A stretch of DNA of 64,000 bases from assembly GCF_002377945.1 (NCBI RefSeq), contig NZ_DFQV01000020.1, forward strand, positions 191,278 through 255,277, given 5' to 3'. The first letter of the stretch is position 1. Every line of letters starts with the position of its first letter. Below are positions 1 to 9,672 of the stretch, in pieces. Position numbers and translations under genes: made by a program. This DNA is from Psychrobacter sp. UBA3480 (lineage in GTDB: Bacteria; Pseudomonadota; Gammaproteobacteria; Pseudomonadales; Moraxellaceae). The notes beneath the pieces were generated by a model that was not told the origin of the DNA, did no database searches, and worked only from the letters and a program-made list of their open reading frames with translations.

Positions 1-908
1 GCTAATAACGCTTGTGAACCGCAGGCAAATATTTGCGTATCTGATAGAGGTAAGTTTAGCGACAGCAGGCTCTCTACACTTAAATATCGTGTGCCAGCCA
101 AATAGGTAGTCGGCTCTTCAGTATGGATTAGATGATAAGTGAAGTCTGGATGAGTATCGTTCAGCTGTTGCCACTGATGTTGTAGTTTGGATGAAACAGT
201 CCGACTATAATGCAATAGCGTCACCTGATGTCCATTACTCAGGGCTTGAGTGATAAGTCCGAGCATAGGCGTGATACCGCTACCACCAGCGATGAATAGC
301 AAAGGAGTGAACTGCTTATTATCTGAGCCTTCCTGCACTACTATGGATGTTTGTCCCAAAGTGAAATGACCAAGTGGCAGACTTGTATCAACGACGCTAG
401 CCAGTGGCATTTGCTTGGTTAAATAGTTAGATACCAACCCTTGCGGTTTAATCGCGATAGTTACCGTATGACGTCGGTCTGCCGTATGTCTCTCGGTAGC
501 ATCGTCGAGCCACCAGAGTTGTTGATGCGCCAAGCCCACTATCGAGTAGCTACGCTGGTGATAAACTCCATCGATACAAACGCGCAAATCGAGATATTGA
601 CCGCCTTGCCAACCACCCATCACCTTAGAAACCTGCTGTTTAAAGGCTCTATTGCTATCAAATCGAAGTGCTATCAAATCATCACTTAACGTATAGCGTG
701 CGATCAGGCGTAACTTAGGCGTCGTCAATGACCAAAACGGATGTAAGCGCGCTCCGATAAAATCGACAAACGCACGTTGGACTATTTCAGGGCGATAGCC
801 GTTGGCCATATTATCAGTACCTGTATGATTGCTATAAAGTAGATGTTGAGACGAACATAAAGTCAGATGATCAATAGATTTTGATAATCGAACACAAAAT
901 CGAGCCAT
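1..908 (-). CDS. Ferredoxin-reductase-like flavoprotein (partial, runs off window start)
   Basis: An open frame of more than 300 codons reads leftwards and is cut by the window edge, so its C-terminus is missing. It shows the ferredoxin-NADP reductase fold in order: an FAD-binding RSYSI motif, a nucleotide-binding FIAGGSGITPM motif and a late IFACGS motif. A hydrophobic/aromatic N-terminal region ending in FIGARLHPFWS resembles reductases that feed electrons to membrane acyl-CoA desaturases in Pseudomonas and Acinetobacter; that pairing is inference because the neighbouring gene is outside the window. The start at 908 has an AAGG ribosome site just upstream; an in-frame ATG at 809 (MANGYRPEI) is an alternative. 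A [2Fe-2S] domain would lie in the missing part. Confidence 0.75.
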   Translation of the reverse strand, partial: MARFCVRLSKSIDHLTLCSSQHLLYSNHTGTDNMANGYRPEIVQRAFVDFIGARLHPFWSLTTPKLRLIARYTLSDDLIALRFDSNRAFKQQVSKVMGGWQGGQYLDLRVCIDGVYHQRSYSIVGLAHQQLWWLDDATERHTADRRHTVTIAIKPQGLVSNYLTKQMPLASVVDTSLPLGHFTLGQTSIVVQEGSDNKQFTPLLFIAGGSGITPMLGLITQALSNGHQVTLLHYSRTVSSKLQHQWQQLNDTHPDFTYHLIHTEEPTTYLAGTRYLSVESLLSLNLPLSDTQIFACGSQALL

Positions 909-1259
909 TAGACCTTGTTAAGCCACACTAACATGCTAACGGCTATTGATTAAATTTGCGAAAGTTTTGATGCTATTTTTTGTGGTCTTTATAAAACGCT
1001 AATGAATCAAAATGTTAAGTTAGTTCATTAAGATAAGATCTCCTGAGTTACTTTTTAAAGCAAGTTTTATAGCCAAAGGGCATAGCCTGCTGTCAAAAAC
1101 AGTAAAACAACTGGTAAAACAACCTGTCAGCTTGCAGGGTATGCGCCACAATGCGATAATGACCTATAATTTGTAACCCTGATTTTGAGGTACGGCACGC
1201 TTGGCATCATCGCTGAGTTGCATTTGCTGTTCTCTTCTATGCAGTCTATCGGAGTGTTA
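909..1259. other. Intergenic region between the divergent reductase and ettA genes
   Basis: About 350 AT-rich bases separate two divergent genes. Apart from the candidate ettA promoter near its right end, I see no ORF, repeat or strong hairpin. Confidence 0.5.
1132..1160 (+). promoter_or_regulatory. Candidate sigma-70 promoter for ettA
   Basis: TTGCAG (1132-1137) and GATAAT (1155-1160) are separated by 17 bases, about 100 bases before the chosen ettA start. A second -10-like TATAAT lies at 1165-1170 but has no -35 partner at the right distance. Visual call only. Confidence 0.4.
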
Positions 1260-2921
1260 ATGGCTCAATATATTTACACGATGAACAACGTGTCAAAACT
1301 TGTTCCCCCTAAGCGTGAAATCCTAAAAAATATCAACCTATCGTTTTTCCCTGGTGCCAAAATTGGTGTTTTGGGTATTAATGGTTCAGGTAAATCAACC
1401 TTGCTCCGTATCATGGCAGGCGTGGATACTGAGTTTAGTGGTGAAGCACGCGCGCAGGCAGGTACCAAAGTTGGCTATCTGCCACAGGAACCACAGCTAG
1501 ATGATAGTAAAGACGTTCGTGGTAATGTCGAAGACGGCATGCGCGAAGCACTAGATGCGCTAGCACGTCTAGATGCTATCTATGCTGAATACGCAGAGCC
1601 TGATGCTGATTTTGATAAACTTGCTGAAGAGCAAGGCAAAATGGAAGATATCATCCAGTCTTGGGATGCGCACAACTTAAACAACCAGCTAGAAAAAGCA
1701 GCCGACGCGCTCCGTCTGCCACCATGGGATGCTGACGTTAGCAAACTGTCAGGTGGTGAGAAACGCCGTGTAGCACTATGCCGTCTGCTATTGTCGCGCC
1801 CTGACATGCTATTACTTGACGAACCGACCAACCATTTGGACGCCGAGTCTGTTGCATGGCTAGAGCAGTTCTTGCAGAACTACAGCGGTACTATCGTTGC
1901 CATTACCCATGATCGCTATTTCTTGGATAATGTAGCTCAGTGGATCTTGGAGCTTGACCGTGGCCATGGCTATCCGTATGAAGGCAACTATACTGAATGG
2001 CTAGAGCAAAAGAATACGCGTCTAGAGCAGCAGAACAAGCAAGAAGAATCATTTGCTAAAGCGCTGAAAAAAGAGCTTGAATGGATTCGCAAAAACCAAA
2101 AAGGCCAACAGGCCAAGTCTAAATCTCGTGTACAGCGTTTTGAAGAATTGAACTCAACTGAGTTCCAAAAACGTAATGAGACCTCTGAGATTTATATTCC
2201 ACCTGGTCCACGTTTGGGTAACAAGGTTATTGAGATCAATGACATCTCTAAATCATTTGGCGATCGTCTGTTATATGAAAACCTAAGCTTTAACGTACCA
2301 GCTGGTGGTATCGTTGGTATTATTGGTCCAAATGGTGCGGGTAAAACCACGCTATTTAACATGATTACTGAGCGCGATACACCAGATACTGGTTCAGTTG
2401 ATTTAGGTGAAAGTGTTAAAGTTGCCTATGTCGGTCAGGTACGTGATCATCTAGATGACAACAAAACCGTATGGGAAGAAGTTTCTGACGGCCTTGATAT
2501 CATTACCGTTGGTGACTACACTACGCCAAGCCGTGCCTATATCGGACGTTTTAACTTTAAAGGCTCAGATCAGCAAAAGCACGTCGGTCAATTATCAGGT
2601 GGTGAGCGTAACCGTCTGCAATTGGCGAAAACGCTAAAGCAAGGCGCAAACGTATTGCTCCTCGATGAACCATCAAACGATTTGGATATCGAAACCTTAC
2701 GTGCACTAGAGGATGCGATTCAAGTATTCCCAGGTACAGTAATGGTCGTATCGCATGATCGCTGGTTCCTTGATCGTATCGCGACTCATATCTTGGCATT
2801 CGAAGAAGAAGGCCCAGTTTGGTTCGATGGTAACTATACTGAGTTTGAAGCGTATCGTAAAAAGACAATGGGTGATGATGCCAGTCCTAAACGTGCCAAG
2901 TATAAGAAAATTACTAACTAA
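1260..2921 (+). CDS. ettA: Energy-dependent translational throttle protein EttA (ABC-F ATPase)
   Basis: A ribosome-associated ABC-F ATPase that in E. coli binds the E site and gates the first elongation step according to ATP/ADP ratio. The 553-aa product has two ATPase domains: Walker A GINGSGKS at residues 39-46 and GPNGAGKT near 356, each followed by an LSGGE signature and Walker B (LLLDEPTNHLD and LLLDEPSNDLD), with the charged linker helix between them. Length matches E. coli EttA (555 aa) and the N-terminus MAQYIYTMNNVSK aligns with it. The frame is open 25 codons further upstream, but the ATG at 1260 has a GGAG ribosome site 9 bases before it. A strong terminator follows directly, so it appears monocistronic. 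Confidence 0.95.
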   Translation: MAQYIYTMNNVSKLVPPKREILKNINLSFFPGAKIGVLGINGSGKSTLLRIMAGVDTEFSGEARAQAGTKVGYLPQEPQLDDSKDVRGNVEDGMREALDALARLDAIYAEYAEPDADFDKLAEEQGKMEDIIQSWDAHNLNNQLEKAADALRLPPWDADVSKLSGGEKRRVALCRLLLSRPDMLLLDEPTNHLDAESVAWLEQFLQNYSGTIVAITHDRYFLDNVAQWILELDRGHGYPYEGNYTEWLEQKNTRLEQQNKQEESFAKALKKELEWIRKNQKGQQAKSKSRVQRFEELNSTEFQKRNETSEIYIPPGPRLGNKVIEINDISKSFGDRLLYENLSFNVPAGGIVGIIGPNGAGKTTLFNMITERDTPDTGSVDLGESVKVAYVGQVRDHLDDNKTVWEEVSDGLDIITVGDYTTPSRAYIGRFNFKGSDQQKHVGQLSGGERNRLQLAKTLKQGANVLLLDEPSNDLDIETLRALEDAIQVFPGTVMVVSHDRWFLDRIATHILAFEEEGPVWFDGNYTEFEAYRKKTMGDDASPKRAKYKKITN

Positions 2922-2947
2922 TACGGCTGTTTAATATAATCCAATCC

Positions 2948-2982
2948 AAAAAAAGACCGCTAATCGTTAGCGGTCTTTTTTT
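2948..2982. terminator. Bidirectional rho-independent terminator between ettA and plsB
   Basis: A 12-bp perfect stem (AAAGACCGCTAA / TTAGCGGTCTTT) with a 3-base loop is flanked by A and T runs, so it can end both convergent genes. Confidence 0.9.
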
Positions 2983-3023
2983 GTTTAGCTTAAAATCTTA
3001 AAGGGTATGGGTAGTCGTTAAAA

Positions 3024-5846
3024 TTAACGCTTACGCCCAAACTTACGCTGTTTTTTATTACTAATCTCAGTAATGGCGTGAGTGATTTCTTCTTCATCCA
3101 AACTAGCGACTTGCTGCAAGATTTGCATCATATCAGGCGTTAGTACGTACTTAGCATGATGAGCAATGTCATTAATACGATGATCGAAAGTCAGTATGCC
3201 TGTTTCATCATCTTTTTGTAGATAGTCAAGACGAGTCAGCGCACTAATGAAACTGGTGAACAAGGCGCGGTCAAAGAAATCGGGAATATCATCTGCATAG
3301 AGCACAGACAAACGTTGCCCAAGTAGGTGACATAGGTCAACAACTTCGTTTTCAGTTAAATTACCAGAGCCTTGCTGAGCAAGTAGAGCAAGCGTCATAA
3401 AGTAACGCTCAAGGCTTTGTCCAACTGGAGTCGCAAGCACTTGCAGCTGCTGATAGTGCTTACTATTAGACTCAGGAACGCTGAGCGTATCATCACCCAA
3501 GTCAACGATAAGTCCATGAGACAGCAGGTTATCAACTTTCTTATTAAGCGTATCAGCCAAGCCATGTGCTGGATAATATAAGAATAGCTCACTTTGTAAG
3601 AACGGATATAGCTGCTCAGCGATACTATCGAGACGGCTGCGTTTAATACGCCCGTTGCGTGCGACTAGCGCAGATAGGAACGACAGCAGGATAAAGACAT
3701 GCAAAATGTTGTTGCGGAAGTAGCTTAGTAGTGCCGCCTGTTTACCTGCGACCTGAATAATATCGCCCAAGATATGCGGCGTACGCTCAATAAGTTTTAG
3801 CTTAATACCATAATCGATGATTTGCTGCGGCGTCATATCAGTGATAACCGTATCATCTGAGTAGACCAGCTGCTGAGCCAGACCTTGATACAAAGCGATT
3901 TGCTCACGGCAAATGTTTTCATCCAATGCCGCCTTCGGTGCCGATAGTAAAACTAATGACAATAGCGATACAGGAGTTACGACTGCAGCTTTATTGATAT
4001 GCTGCATGACTTTCACGCCGATGTTATCGACCATAGCGCTGGTCTTTTCATCAAGCGGTGAGTCAGTACGATCAGATGGCAAACTATTGGCTGGCACATC
4101 GAATTTCGTCATAAAGTCGCTAAGATGCAACGGCGTACCAAAGCTTAAGTGCACATTACCAAAGATACGTTCGATTTTACGACCAACTTTGAGCAGCCCG
4201 ATCAAAGACTCCGACTCTTTTGGTTTACCTTTTAGCTCACCGACATAAGTGCCGCCTTCCATAATACGCTCGTAACCAATATAAGTCGGTATAAATACCA
4301 CAGGCTTATTGGTTTGGCGTAGTTGGCTATGCACGGTCATCGCTAGCATACCCATTTTCGGCGGTAGCAAGCGACCTGAACGTGAGCGACCACCTTCAAT
4401 AAAGTACTCAATCGGAGTGTTACGCGTGATAAGGGTATGCATATATTCGCGCAGTACAGCAGTATATAGAGCATTACCACGGAAGCTACGACGAATATAA
4501 AAAGCGACTGCACCGCGTAATAGGGGGCCTAATACAGGCACATCTAAGTTGTCACCTGCTGCGACATAAGGGATACTCAGGCCGCGTTTGTAGATGACAT
4601 AAGACAGTAATAGATAGTCGACATGGCTGCGATGACAAGGCACATAAATCAGCTCATAATCGGTCGCAAGGTCACGTACCCGCTCGAAGTGATGGACTTC
4701 TACGCCGTCATATAACTGCGTCCACAGCCATGTCAGAAATTTATAAAAACCACGGATGATAGAATGAGAGTAGTCATTGACCATCTCATTAGCATAGCCT
4801 CTGGCCTGACTACGAGCTTCTCGAACGCTAGTTCCTTTTTCTGCCGCTTCCATCTCAATTGCATGTTTGATCGCTGGCGAGTACACCAGCTTGTCTACCA
4901 AGTTGCGTCTATCTGATAGATCTGGGCCGAGCATACTGGCGCGCTGCTTGTCTAAATAAATTGACAATTGCTGCTGCAACATACGAACCAGTTCACGATT
5001 ACTATCAGCCGATGCGACTAGCGCATAGCTTGGTGTCTGCTCAGCGTCAGCTGCGGCATCACTGTTAGTAGCCGTTGACTCTGTATCGACTGAATCCGCT
5101 GCTGCTAAATCTGCTTTAAGGGCATCTGTAGCAACTGAGTCAAAGGTAGCAGGTCCTTCCACGTCGCCTTTGAGATTATCATTGATAATGGTACGTAAGT
5201 CTTGCGGTGGGTGGAACTGTACGAAAGTATCGCGGCCCATCACCCCGATATTAAATAATTGCTTAGTAATGCTAGGATCTTGCCAGTTATCAGCAGTCAG
5301 TAGCTTAAATAACGAATCTTCTTTTTCAGGTGCACGTCCCCAAAGAATCGATACGGGCACTAGACGTACCTTTAGCTCGGGATATTGCAGTACAGCAGAT
5401 ACTAAGCGAGAAAGGCGAGGAGACAGTTGACTGTCTTTGGCACTTGGGTGATTCAAAAATATGATGGCCGCATTTTCTTTAATATTATGGGCGGCATCAT
5501 TTACTCCAACCAGTGCTGGCGGTAAGTTGTGCTCTTGCGTCTGCAAGTCAATCAGAATACTGTTGGAACGAGAATAGTCCTGTAGTACATAAAACCGTAG
5601 CGTTTGATCATCATTGTCGAACTCAGGTAGCTCGCCTAATAGCTTAGGTTTTACGGCGATATCGAGCATCTGACCTGACAGCTTACGATACAGCTGATTG
5701 ATCGGTGCATTAGAATAAGGCTTCGTAGCGATTGTATTGCCATCAGTTTTAGCAGTGCCATCAGTCGCGACACCATCAGTTTTAGCAGTGCTATCAGTCG
5801 CGACTGGCGCTTTAAAAATCCGTTTTTTTAGGAACTTCGGTATCAT
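3024..5846 (-). CDS. plsB: Glycerol-3-phosphate 1-O-acyltransferase PlsB
   Basis: An inner-membrane-associated enzyme that transfers an acyl chain to sn-1 of glycerol-3-phosphate, the first step of phospholipid synthesis. The acyltransferase HX4D block (HRSHVD) is near residue 405, followed by VAFYIRRSFRG and the glycerol-phosphate-binding FIEGGRSRSGR. At about 940 aa it is longer than E. coli PlsB (807 aa). The extra length is mostly low-complexity T/D/A/S sequence: an N-terminal tandem repeat around residues 14-36, and an Asp/Ala/Thr-rich insert before the catalytic domain. I chose the ATG at 5846 (MIPKFLKK); a TTG 12 bases upstream is also in frame, and neither has a clear ribosome site. 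It converges with ettA and diverges from ybaK. Confidence 0.93.
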   Translation of the reverse strand: MIPKFLKKRIFKAPVATDSTAKTDGVATDGTAKTDGNTIATKPYSNAPINQLYRKLSGQMLDIAVKPKLLGELPEFDNDDQTLRFYVLQDYSRSNSILIDLQTQEHNLPPALVGVNDAAHNIKENAAIIFLNHPSAKDSQLSPRLSRLVSAVLQYPELKVRLVPVSILWGRAPEKEDSLFKLLTADNWQDPSITKQLFNIGVMGRDTFVQFHPPQDLRTIINDNLKGDVEGPATFDSVATDALKADLAAADSVDTESTATNSDAAADAEQTPSYALVASADSNRELVRMLQQQLSIYLDKQRASMLGPDLSDRRNLVDKLVYSPAIKHAIEMEAAEKGTSVREARSQARGYANEMVNDYSHSIIRGFYKFLTWLWTQLYDGVEVHHFERVRDLATDYELIYVPCHRSHVDYLLLSYVIYKRGLSIPYVAAGDNLDVPVLGPLLRGAVAFYIRRSFRGNALYTAVLREYMHTLITRNTPIEYFIEGGRSRSGRLLPPKMGMLAMTVHSQLRQTNKPVVFIPTYIGYERIMEGGTYVGELKGKPKESESLIGLLKVGRKIERIFGNVHLSFGTPLHLSDFMTKFDVPANSLPSDRTDSPLDEKTSAMVDNIGVKVMQHINKAAVVTPVSLLSLVLLSAPKAALDENICREQIALYQGLAQQLVYSDDTVITDMTPQQIIDYGIKLKLIERTPHILGDIIQVAGKQAALLSYFRNNILHVFILLSFLSALVARNGRIKRSRLDSIAEQLYPFLQSELFLYYPAHGLADTLNKKVDNLLSHGLIVDLGDDTLSVPESNSKHYQQLQVLATPVGQSLERYFMTLALLAQQGSGNLTENEVVDLCHLLGQRLSVLYADDIPDFFDRALFTSFISALTRLDYLQKDDETGILTFDHRINDIAHHAKYVLTPDMMQILQQVASLDEEEITHAITEISNKKQRKFGRKR
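5740..5805 (-). repeat. 33-bp in-frame tandem duplication inside plsB
   Basis: Two adjacent 33-base units (5740-5772 and 5773-5805) differ at only two positions and encode an 11-residue Thr/Asp/Lys/Ala repeat near the PlsB N-terminus. Being a multiple of three, copy-number change keeps the frame. Confidence 0.85.
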
Positions 5847-6093
5847 AATCAGTATCAAAAATAGTCAAATATGTTGCGCTTATGATGCCATAAAAGCCAC
5901 CAAAGCGATATATAGTGTCTGTATATACTACCAATATTAATACGGTTTGGTTACGCTATAGAGAGTGACAGATTATACAAAATGCTCAAACATTTGAAAG
6001 TTCATATATTTAGCGTAATAATATATTTTTATCACCGATGACTGATACATATAGCGTCTATTTTTCAATTTCATTTTATTAAGCCTAAAACCT

Positions 6094-6582
6094 ATGACTC
6101 CAGCTATCGATCTTGCCAAAAAACGTAACCTTGATTACCAGGTACACGAATATACTCACGACAGCAATGCCGCTTCGTTTGGTTTAGAAGCCGCAGAAAA
6201 GCTAGGCGTAGCGGTGACACAAGTGTTTAAAACTTTAGTGGTGATCACCGATACTGGCGTGCTCGCTGTGGCGATATTACCAGTTGATAAAACACTTAAT
6301 TTTAAAAAAATGGCTAAGGCGTTATCTTCTAACAAATTGCTGTCCTGCAAAAAAGTGCAGATGGCCGACCCCAAACAAGTAGAACGAAGCACAGGCTATG
6401 TGTTGGGCGGTGTCAGTCCACTGGGTCAAAAGAAGCGACTAAAAACCGTGATAGATAGTACAGCTCAAGATCAGCCCACTGTCTATGTAAGTGGGGGTCG
6501 CCGCGGTCTAGAGATTGAATTGCCGCCTGCACAGTTGGCCGCGACGCTTGATGCTTGTTTTGACGCTATTACGGATGAATAA
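6094..6582 (+). CDS. ybaK: Cys-tRNA(Pro)/Cys-tRNA(Cys) deacylase YbaK
   Basis: A trans-editing hydrolase that clears cysteine mischarged on tRNA-Pro. At 162 aa it matches the family length. It carries the N-terminal hallmark (MTPAIDLAKKRNLDYQVHEY), the catalytic Lys46 in VFKTLVV, and the GGVSPLGQKK loop. It stands alone, divergent from plsB. The ATG at 6094 aligns with the E. coli start. Confidence 0.93.
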   Translation: MTPAIDLAKKRNLDYQVHEYTHDSNAASFGLEAAEKLGVAVTQVFKTLVVITDTGVLAVAILPVDKTLNFKKMAKALSSNKLLSCKKVQMADPKQVERSTGYVLGGVSPLGQKKRLKTVIDSTAQDQPTVYVSGGRRGLEIELPPAQLAATLDACFDAITDE

Positions 6583-6786
6583 AAGATTATACGGAGGTTG
6601 TAATCTGTCTATTACAAAATGGCCGTGTCGACAATTTCGCTCAGCATATTTATGAGTAATCTATACTGGGTTCGCTTGTATTGAAGATATTTTGGCGCAA
6701 GATTGTTGTAGATTGACCATAGCGATAAGGCGTAGACTTATACGCCAGCTTATCTATTATTTTTATCTACATTTAAGGACAGGCTC

Positions 6787-7161
6787 ATGCCACATTTAAC
6801 CATTCAAGTGACACCCAACGTCAGTATCGCTCACGAAGAATCACTACTCAAATCGCTAAACAAAGCATTATGGGATAGTGGCCAGTTTAAGCTGCCTACT
6901 GATATCAAAGCACGTATTGTACCTATTAAGTCATTTCTAGTAGGTGTTGAAGACGATGAACAAGCCAATGGATTTATTTATGCCCACCTAAAGCTGATGA
7001 GCGGACGTGATATAGCCACTCGTGACCAGTTGGCTGAGCTGTTGGTTGCTACTATCGAAGAAAAAATAGGCGCAGAGCAGTCAGGGCGTGCGGCATTGCA
7101 GATATGTGTAGAAGTTGAAGAGATAAGTGCGGTGTATCATAAGAAAATGCTTGGTAGTTAA
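6787..7161 (+). CDS. 5-carboxymethyl-2-hydroxymuconate isomerase family tautomerase
   Basis: A 124-aa protein of the CHMI branch of the tautomerase superfamily, in which the N-terminal proline (Pro2, exposed when Met is removed) is the catalytic base. MPHLTIQVTPNV, RIVPIKSFLVG and FIYAHLKLMSGRD are typical of the family. No homoprotocatechuate pathway genes are nearby, so the physiological substrate cannot be named. The ribosome site is a good AAGGACAGG just before 6787. Confidence 0.85.
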   Translation: MPHLTIQVTPNVSIAHEESLLKSLNKALWDSGQFKLPTDIKARIVPIKSFLVGVEDDEQANGFIYAHLKLMSGRDIATRDQLAELLVATIEEKIGAEQSGRAALQICVEVEEISAVYHKKMLGS

Positions 7162-7258
7162 TAGTACCTACCTTTTTGAAAACTGTTTGGTTGAAAAAGC
7201 GACTGCTTAAAAAGGTGACTGCTTATAGGCTAAAGCTACCAACCTTAAATGACTAAAA

Positions 7259-7729
7259 TCATTTGCATAAAGGCTGACTGGCATACGTTGGTAGTATCAT
7301 TAGTTCAACATTGTAGCCCGCAATTTTGCCTTCGGTAGCCATAAGATTGCGGGCGATACGCAATCGATATGTGCCCGTCGCAGGTAAGCAGCCTTGATAG
7401 ACGATACCACCTTTACCGCCATCTTGTATACCGTTCGGCATATGTAATACGCCGACATTGGCAGTCTCAGATGTTCCCGCAAGTGGGGTAATATTTATCA
7501 CGGCATACTGTCCGCGTGTAGCGTCAAAACGATACCAGCGTTCATTGTCATTGGGATTTAATTTACCAGTGATGACGCTACTAATAGCACCTTTTGTAAA
7601 ACGAATAAGGGTATCGTTATTTTTAGCAATCGCACTATTTGCAGACATACTTACTAGTACCGTGCTAATTACCAATGTTCGCATACAGTGTGCAGCTAAA
7701 GAAGTGGATTTGTAATCAATCAGTCGCAT
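7259..7729 (-). CDS. Secreted hypothetical protein
   Basis: A 156-aa protein of unknown function. An export signal is visible: a basic start, hydrophobic core LVISTVLVSMSANS and likely cleavage after SAIA near residue 35. The mature part has beta-rich sequence (SSVITGKLNPNDNERWYRF, GTYRLRIARNLMA) like the bacterial PPC-type beta-sandwich domains attached to secreted proteins, but I cannot assign the family with confidence. Two late cysteines could form a disulfide. The start at 7729 is favoured by an AGGAG ribosome site; MRTLVISTV at about 7684 would give a more standard signal peptide. Confidence 0.6.
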   Translation of the reverse strand: MRLIDYKSTSLAAHCMRTLVISTVLVSMSANSAIAKNNDTLIRFTKGAISSVITGKLNPNDNERWYRFDATRGQYAVINITPLAGTSETANVGVLHMPNGIQDGGKGGIVYQGCLPATGTYRLRIARNLMATEGKIAGYNVELMILPTYASQPLCK

Positions 7730-7791
7730 AGCTTACTCCTAAAACTGCTCGTTGCTGTGGATTCTATATAAATAGATTTTTAGTTAAGCAC

Positions 7792-7822
7792 AAAAAAGCG
7801 CCTAAATGATAGGCGCTTTTTT
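7792..7822. terminator. Bidirectional terminator downstream of the acyl-CoA dehydrogenase gene
   Basis: The stem AAAAAAGCGCCTA / AGGCGCTTTTTT with a short loop lies 30 bases past the dehydrogenase stop codon and ends in a T run on both strands. Confidence 0.85.
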
Positions 7823-7851
7823 ACTAATTATCGATGCAGTTTTAGTCAATT

Positions 7852-9672
7852 TTAATCTAAGAAAGCAAAGTGATCGATTTCCATTGATGTCATGCTTTCG
7901 CTTGGGGCAACCATCGCTTCTGCGTGACCAGACGTGCGTGGTAGCAACTTATCAAAGTAGAATTCAGCAGTCTGAATTTTTGCTTTGTAGAATTCTGGTG
8001 CTTCTGTACCACCATTTTCTAACTTTTCATAAGCTACTGCTGCCATACGCGCCCAATGATAACCCATCATCACATAGCCTGAGTACATTAGGAAGTCCTC
8101 TGACGCTGCTGAGATAATTTCACGGTCTTTACGTGCCATCAACATCAAGCGTACCGTCAAGGTATTCCACTCAGCACACAGTTTGGTTAGTGCCCAAACG
8201 AATTTACGCATTTCTTTATCAAGAGCATACTCGCCACACCATTTCATGATGCTTGACGTGTAGTCACGGATAATCTTACCTTTAGACTGCAAGATAACCT
8301 TACGGCCTAGTAGATCAAGCGCCTGTACGCCAGTGGTGCCTTCGTACATCGTTGCGATACGAGCATCACGAGCGATTTGCTCCATGCCCCATTCTTTGAT
8401 GTAGCCGTGACCACCATAGACTTGCTGACCATGCTTGGCAGCTTCGATACCTAGCTCAGTTAAGAAGCCTTTTAGAATTGGCGTATAGAAGCCCAATTTG
8501 TCGTCCCACTTTTCGAACTCTTCATCATCGCCATTGACAATACCTTGTGCCATTTTGTCGGCATAACGTGCTGAATGATAAATCATTGAGCGACCGCCTT
8601 CAGCAAAGGCTTTTTGCGTCAGTAGCATACGGCGTACGTCAGCATGATGGATGATAGCATCAGCTACTTTTTCAGGATCTTTAGTACCAGATAGCGTACG
8701 CATAGAACGACGTTCTTTGGCATATGGCAAGGCGTTTTGGAAAGACAATTCAGTATGCGCCAGACCTTGGATACCAGTACCGATACGAGCCGTGTTCATA
8801 AAAGTGAACATAGCTTTTAGGCCTTTATGCGGTTCACCGATTAGATAGCCGACTGCGCCATCAAAGTTCAATACACACGTCGAAGATGCGCTGATGCCCA
8901 TTTTGTGCTCGATTGAACCACAAACTACGGCATTGCGCTCGCCAGCTTCACCTTCAGCGTTCGGCGTGAATTTTGGTACGATAAATAGTGAAATACCGCG
9001 TGTGCCTTCAGGTGCATTTGGTAGGCGTGCTAGAACGATATGAACGATATTATCTGTTAAGTCATGCTCACCGCTTGAAATAAAGATTTTGGTACCGCTG
9101 ATTTTATAGGTGCCGTCATCTTGTGGAATGGCTTTTGATTTAACTTGACCCAAATCCGTACCACATTGTGGTTCAGTCAGACACATGGTACCTGCCCATG
9201 AGCCTTCGACCAACTTAGGTAAATACAGTGCTTTTTGCTCGTCAGTACCGTACTGAAGCAATGTGTTGATACAACCTGTTGATAGACCAGGATACATCGA
9301 CCATGACCAGTTAGCAGTACCGATCATTTCAGCTTTGATAAGGTTGATTGACGTTGGCAGATTCATACCACCGAATTCTTCAGGATATGAGATACCTTGC
9401 CAGCCGCCTTCTACGAACTGGTCATAAGCCTCTTTGAAGCCCTTTGGCGTGGTCACGACGCCATCTTCAAAATGACAGCCTTCTTCACCACCTGATTGAT
9501 AGAGCGGGGCAATGACGTTTTCAGCAAAATCAGCCATACCTTGTAGAATCATGTCTACAGTTTCAGGATCAGCGTTTTCGCCGTTGTCTAAGCTTTTATA
9601 ATGCGTCTGATAGTCAAATACATCATTAATCAAAAATTTGATATCACGTAAGGGGGCTTTGTAAGTTAACAT
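7852..9672 (-). CDS. Acyl-CoA dehydrogenase with C-terminal ACAD extension (FadE/DmdC-like)
   Basis: An FAD-dependent enzyme that introduces the alpha-beta double bond into acyl-CoAs. The 606-aa length and the C-terminal region after the YEGTTGVQALDLLGRK block place it in the long acyl-CoA dehydrogenase group that includes 3-methylmercaptopropionyl-CoA dehydrogenase (DmdC) and several fatty-acid enzymes. Visible landmarks are the N-terminal helix domain with GGWQGISYPEEFGG, the beta-domain LTEPQCGTDLG, and the FAD-contacting YGGHGYIKEWGMEQ. Substrate chain length cannot be read from sequence; beta-oxidation is the likely role. It appears monocistronic, with a terminator behind it. Confidence 0.88.
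   Translation of the reverse strand: MLTYKAPLRDIKFLINDVFDYQTHYKSLDNGENADPETVDMILQGMADFAENVIAPLYQSGGEEGCHFEDGVVTTPKGFKEAYDQFVEGGWQGISYPEEFGGMNLPTSINLIKAEMIGTANWSWSMYPGLSTGCINTLLQYGTDEQKALYLPKLVEGSWAGTMCLTEPQCGTDLGQVKSKAIPQDDGTYKISGTKIFISSGEHDLTDNIVHIVLARLPNAPEGTRGISLFIVPKFTPNAEGEAGERNAVVCGSIEHKMGISASSTCVLNFDGAVGYLIGEPHKGLKAMFTFMNTARIGTGIQGLAHTELSFQNALPYAKERRSMRTLSGTKDPEKVADAIIHHADVRRMLLTQKAFAEGGRSMIYHSARYADKMAQGIVNGDDEEFEKWDDKLGFYTPILKGFLTELGIEAAKHGQQVYGGHGYIKEWGMEQIARDARIATMYEGTTGVQALDLLGRKVILQSKGKIIRDYTSSIMKWCGEYALDKEMRKFVWALTKLCAEWNTLTVRLMLMARKDREIISAASEDFLMYSGYVMMGYHWARMAAVAYEKLENGGTEAPEFYKAKIQTAEFYFDKLLPRTSGHAEAMVAPSESMTSMEIDHFAFLD

Noticed and set aside
441..689. 82-codon plus-strand ORF at the window start
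   Set aside because: It is antisense to the well-supported ferredoxin-reductase-like frame and has no independent support.
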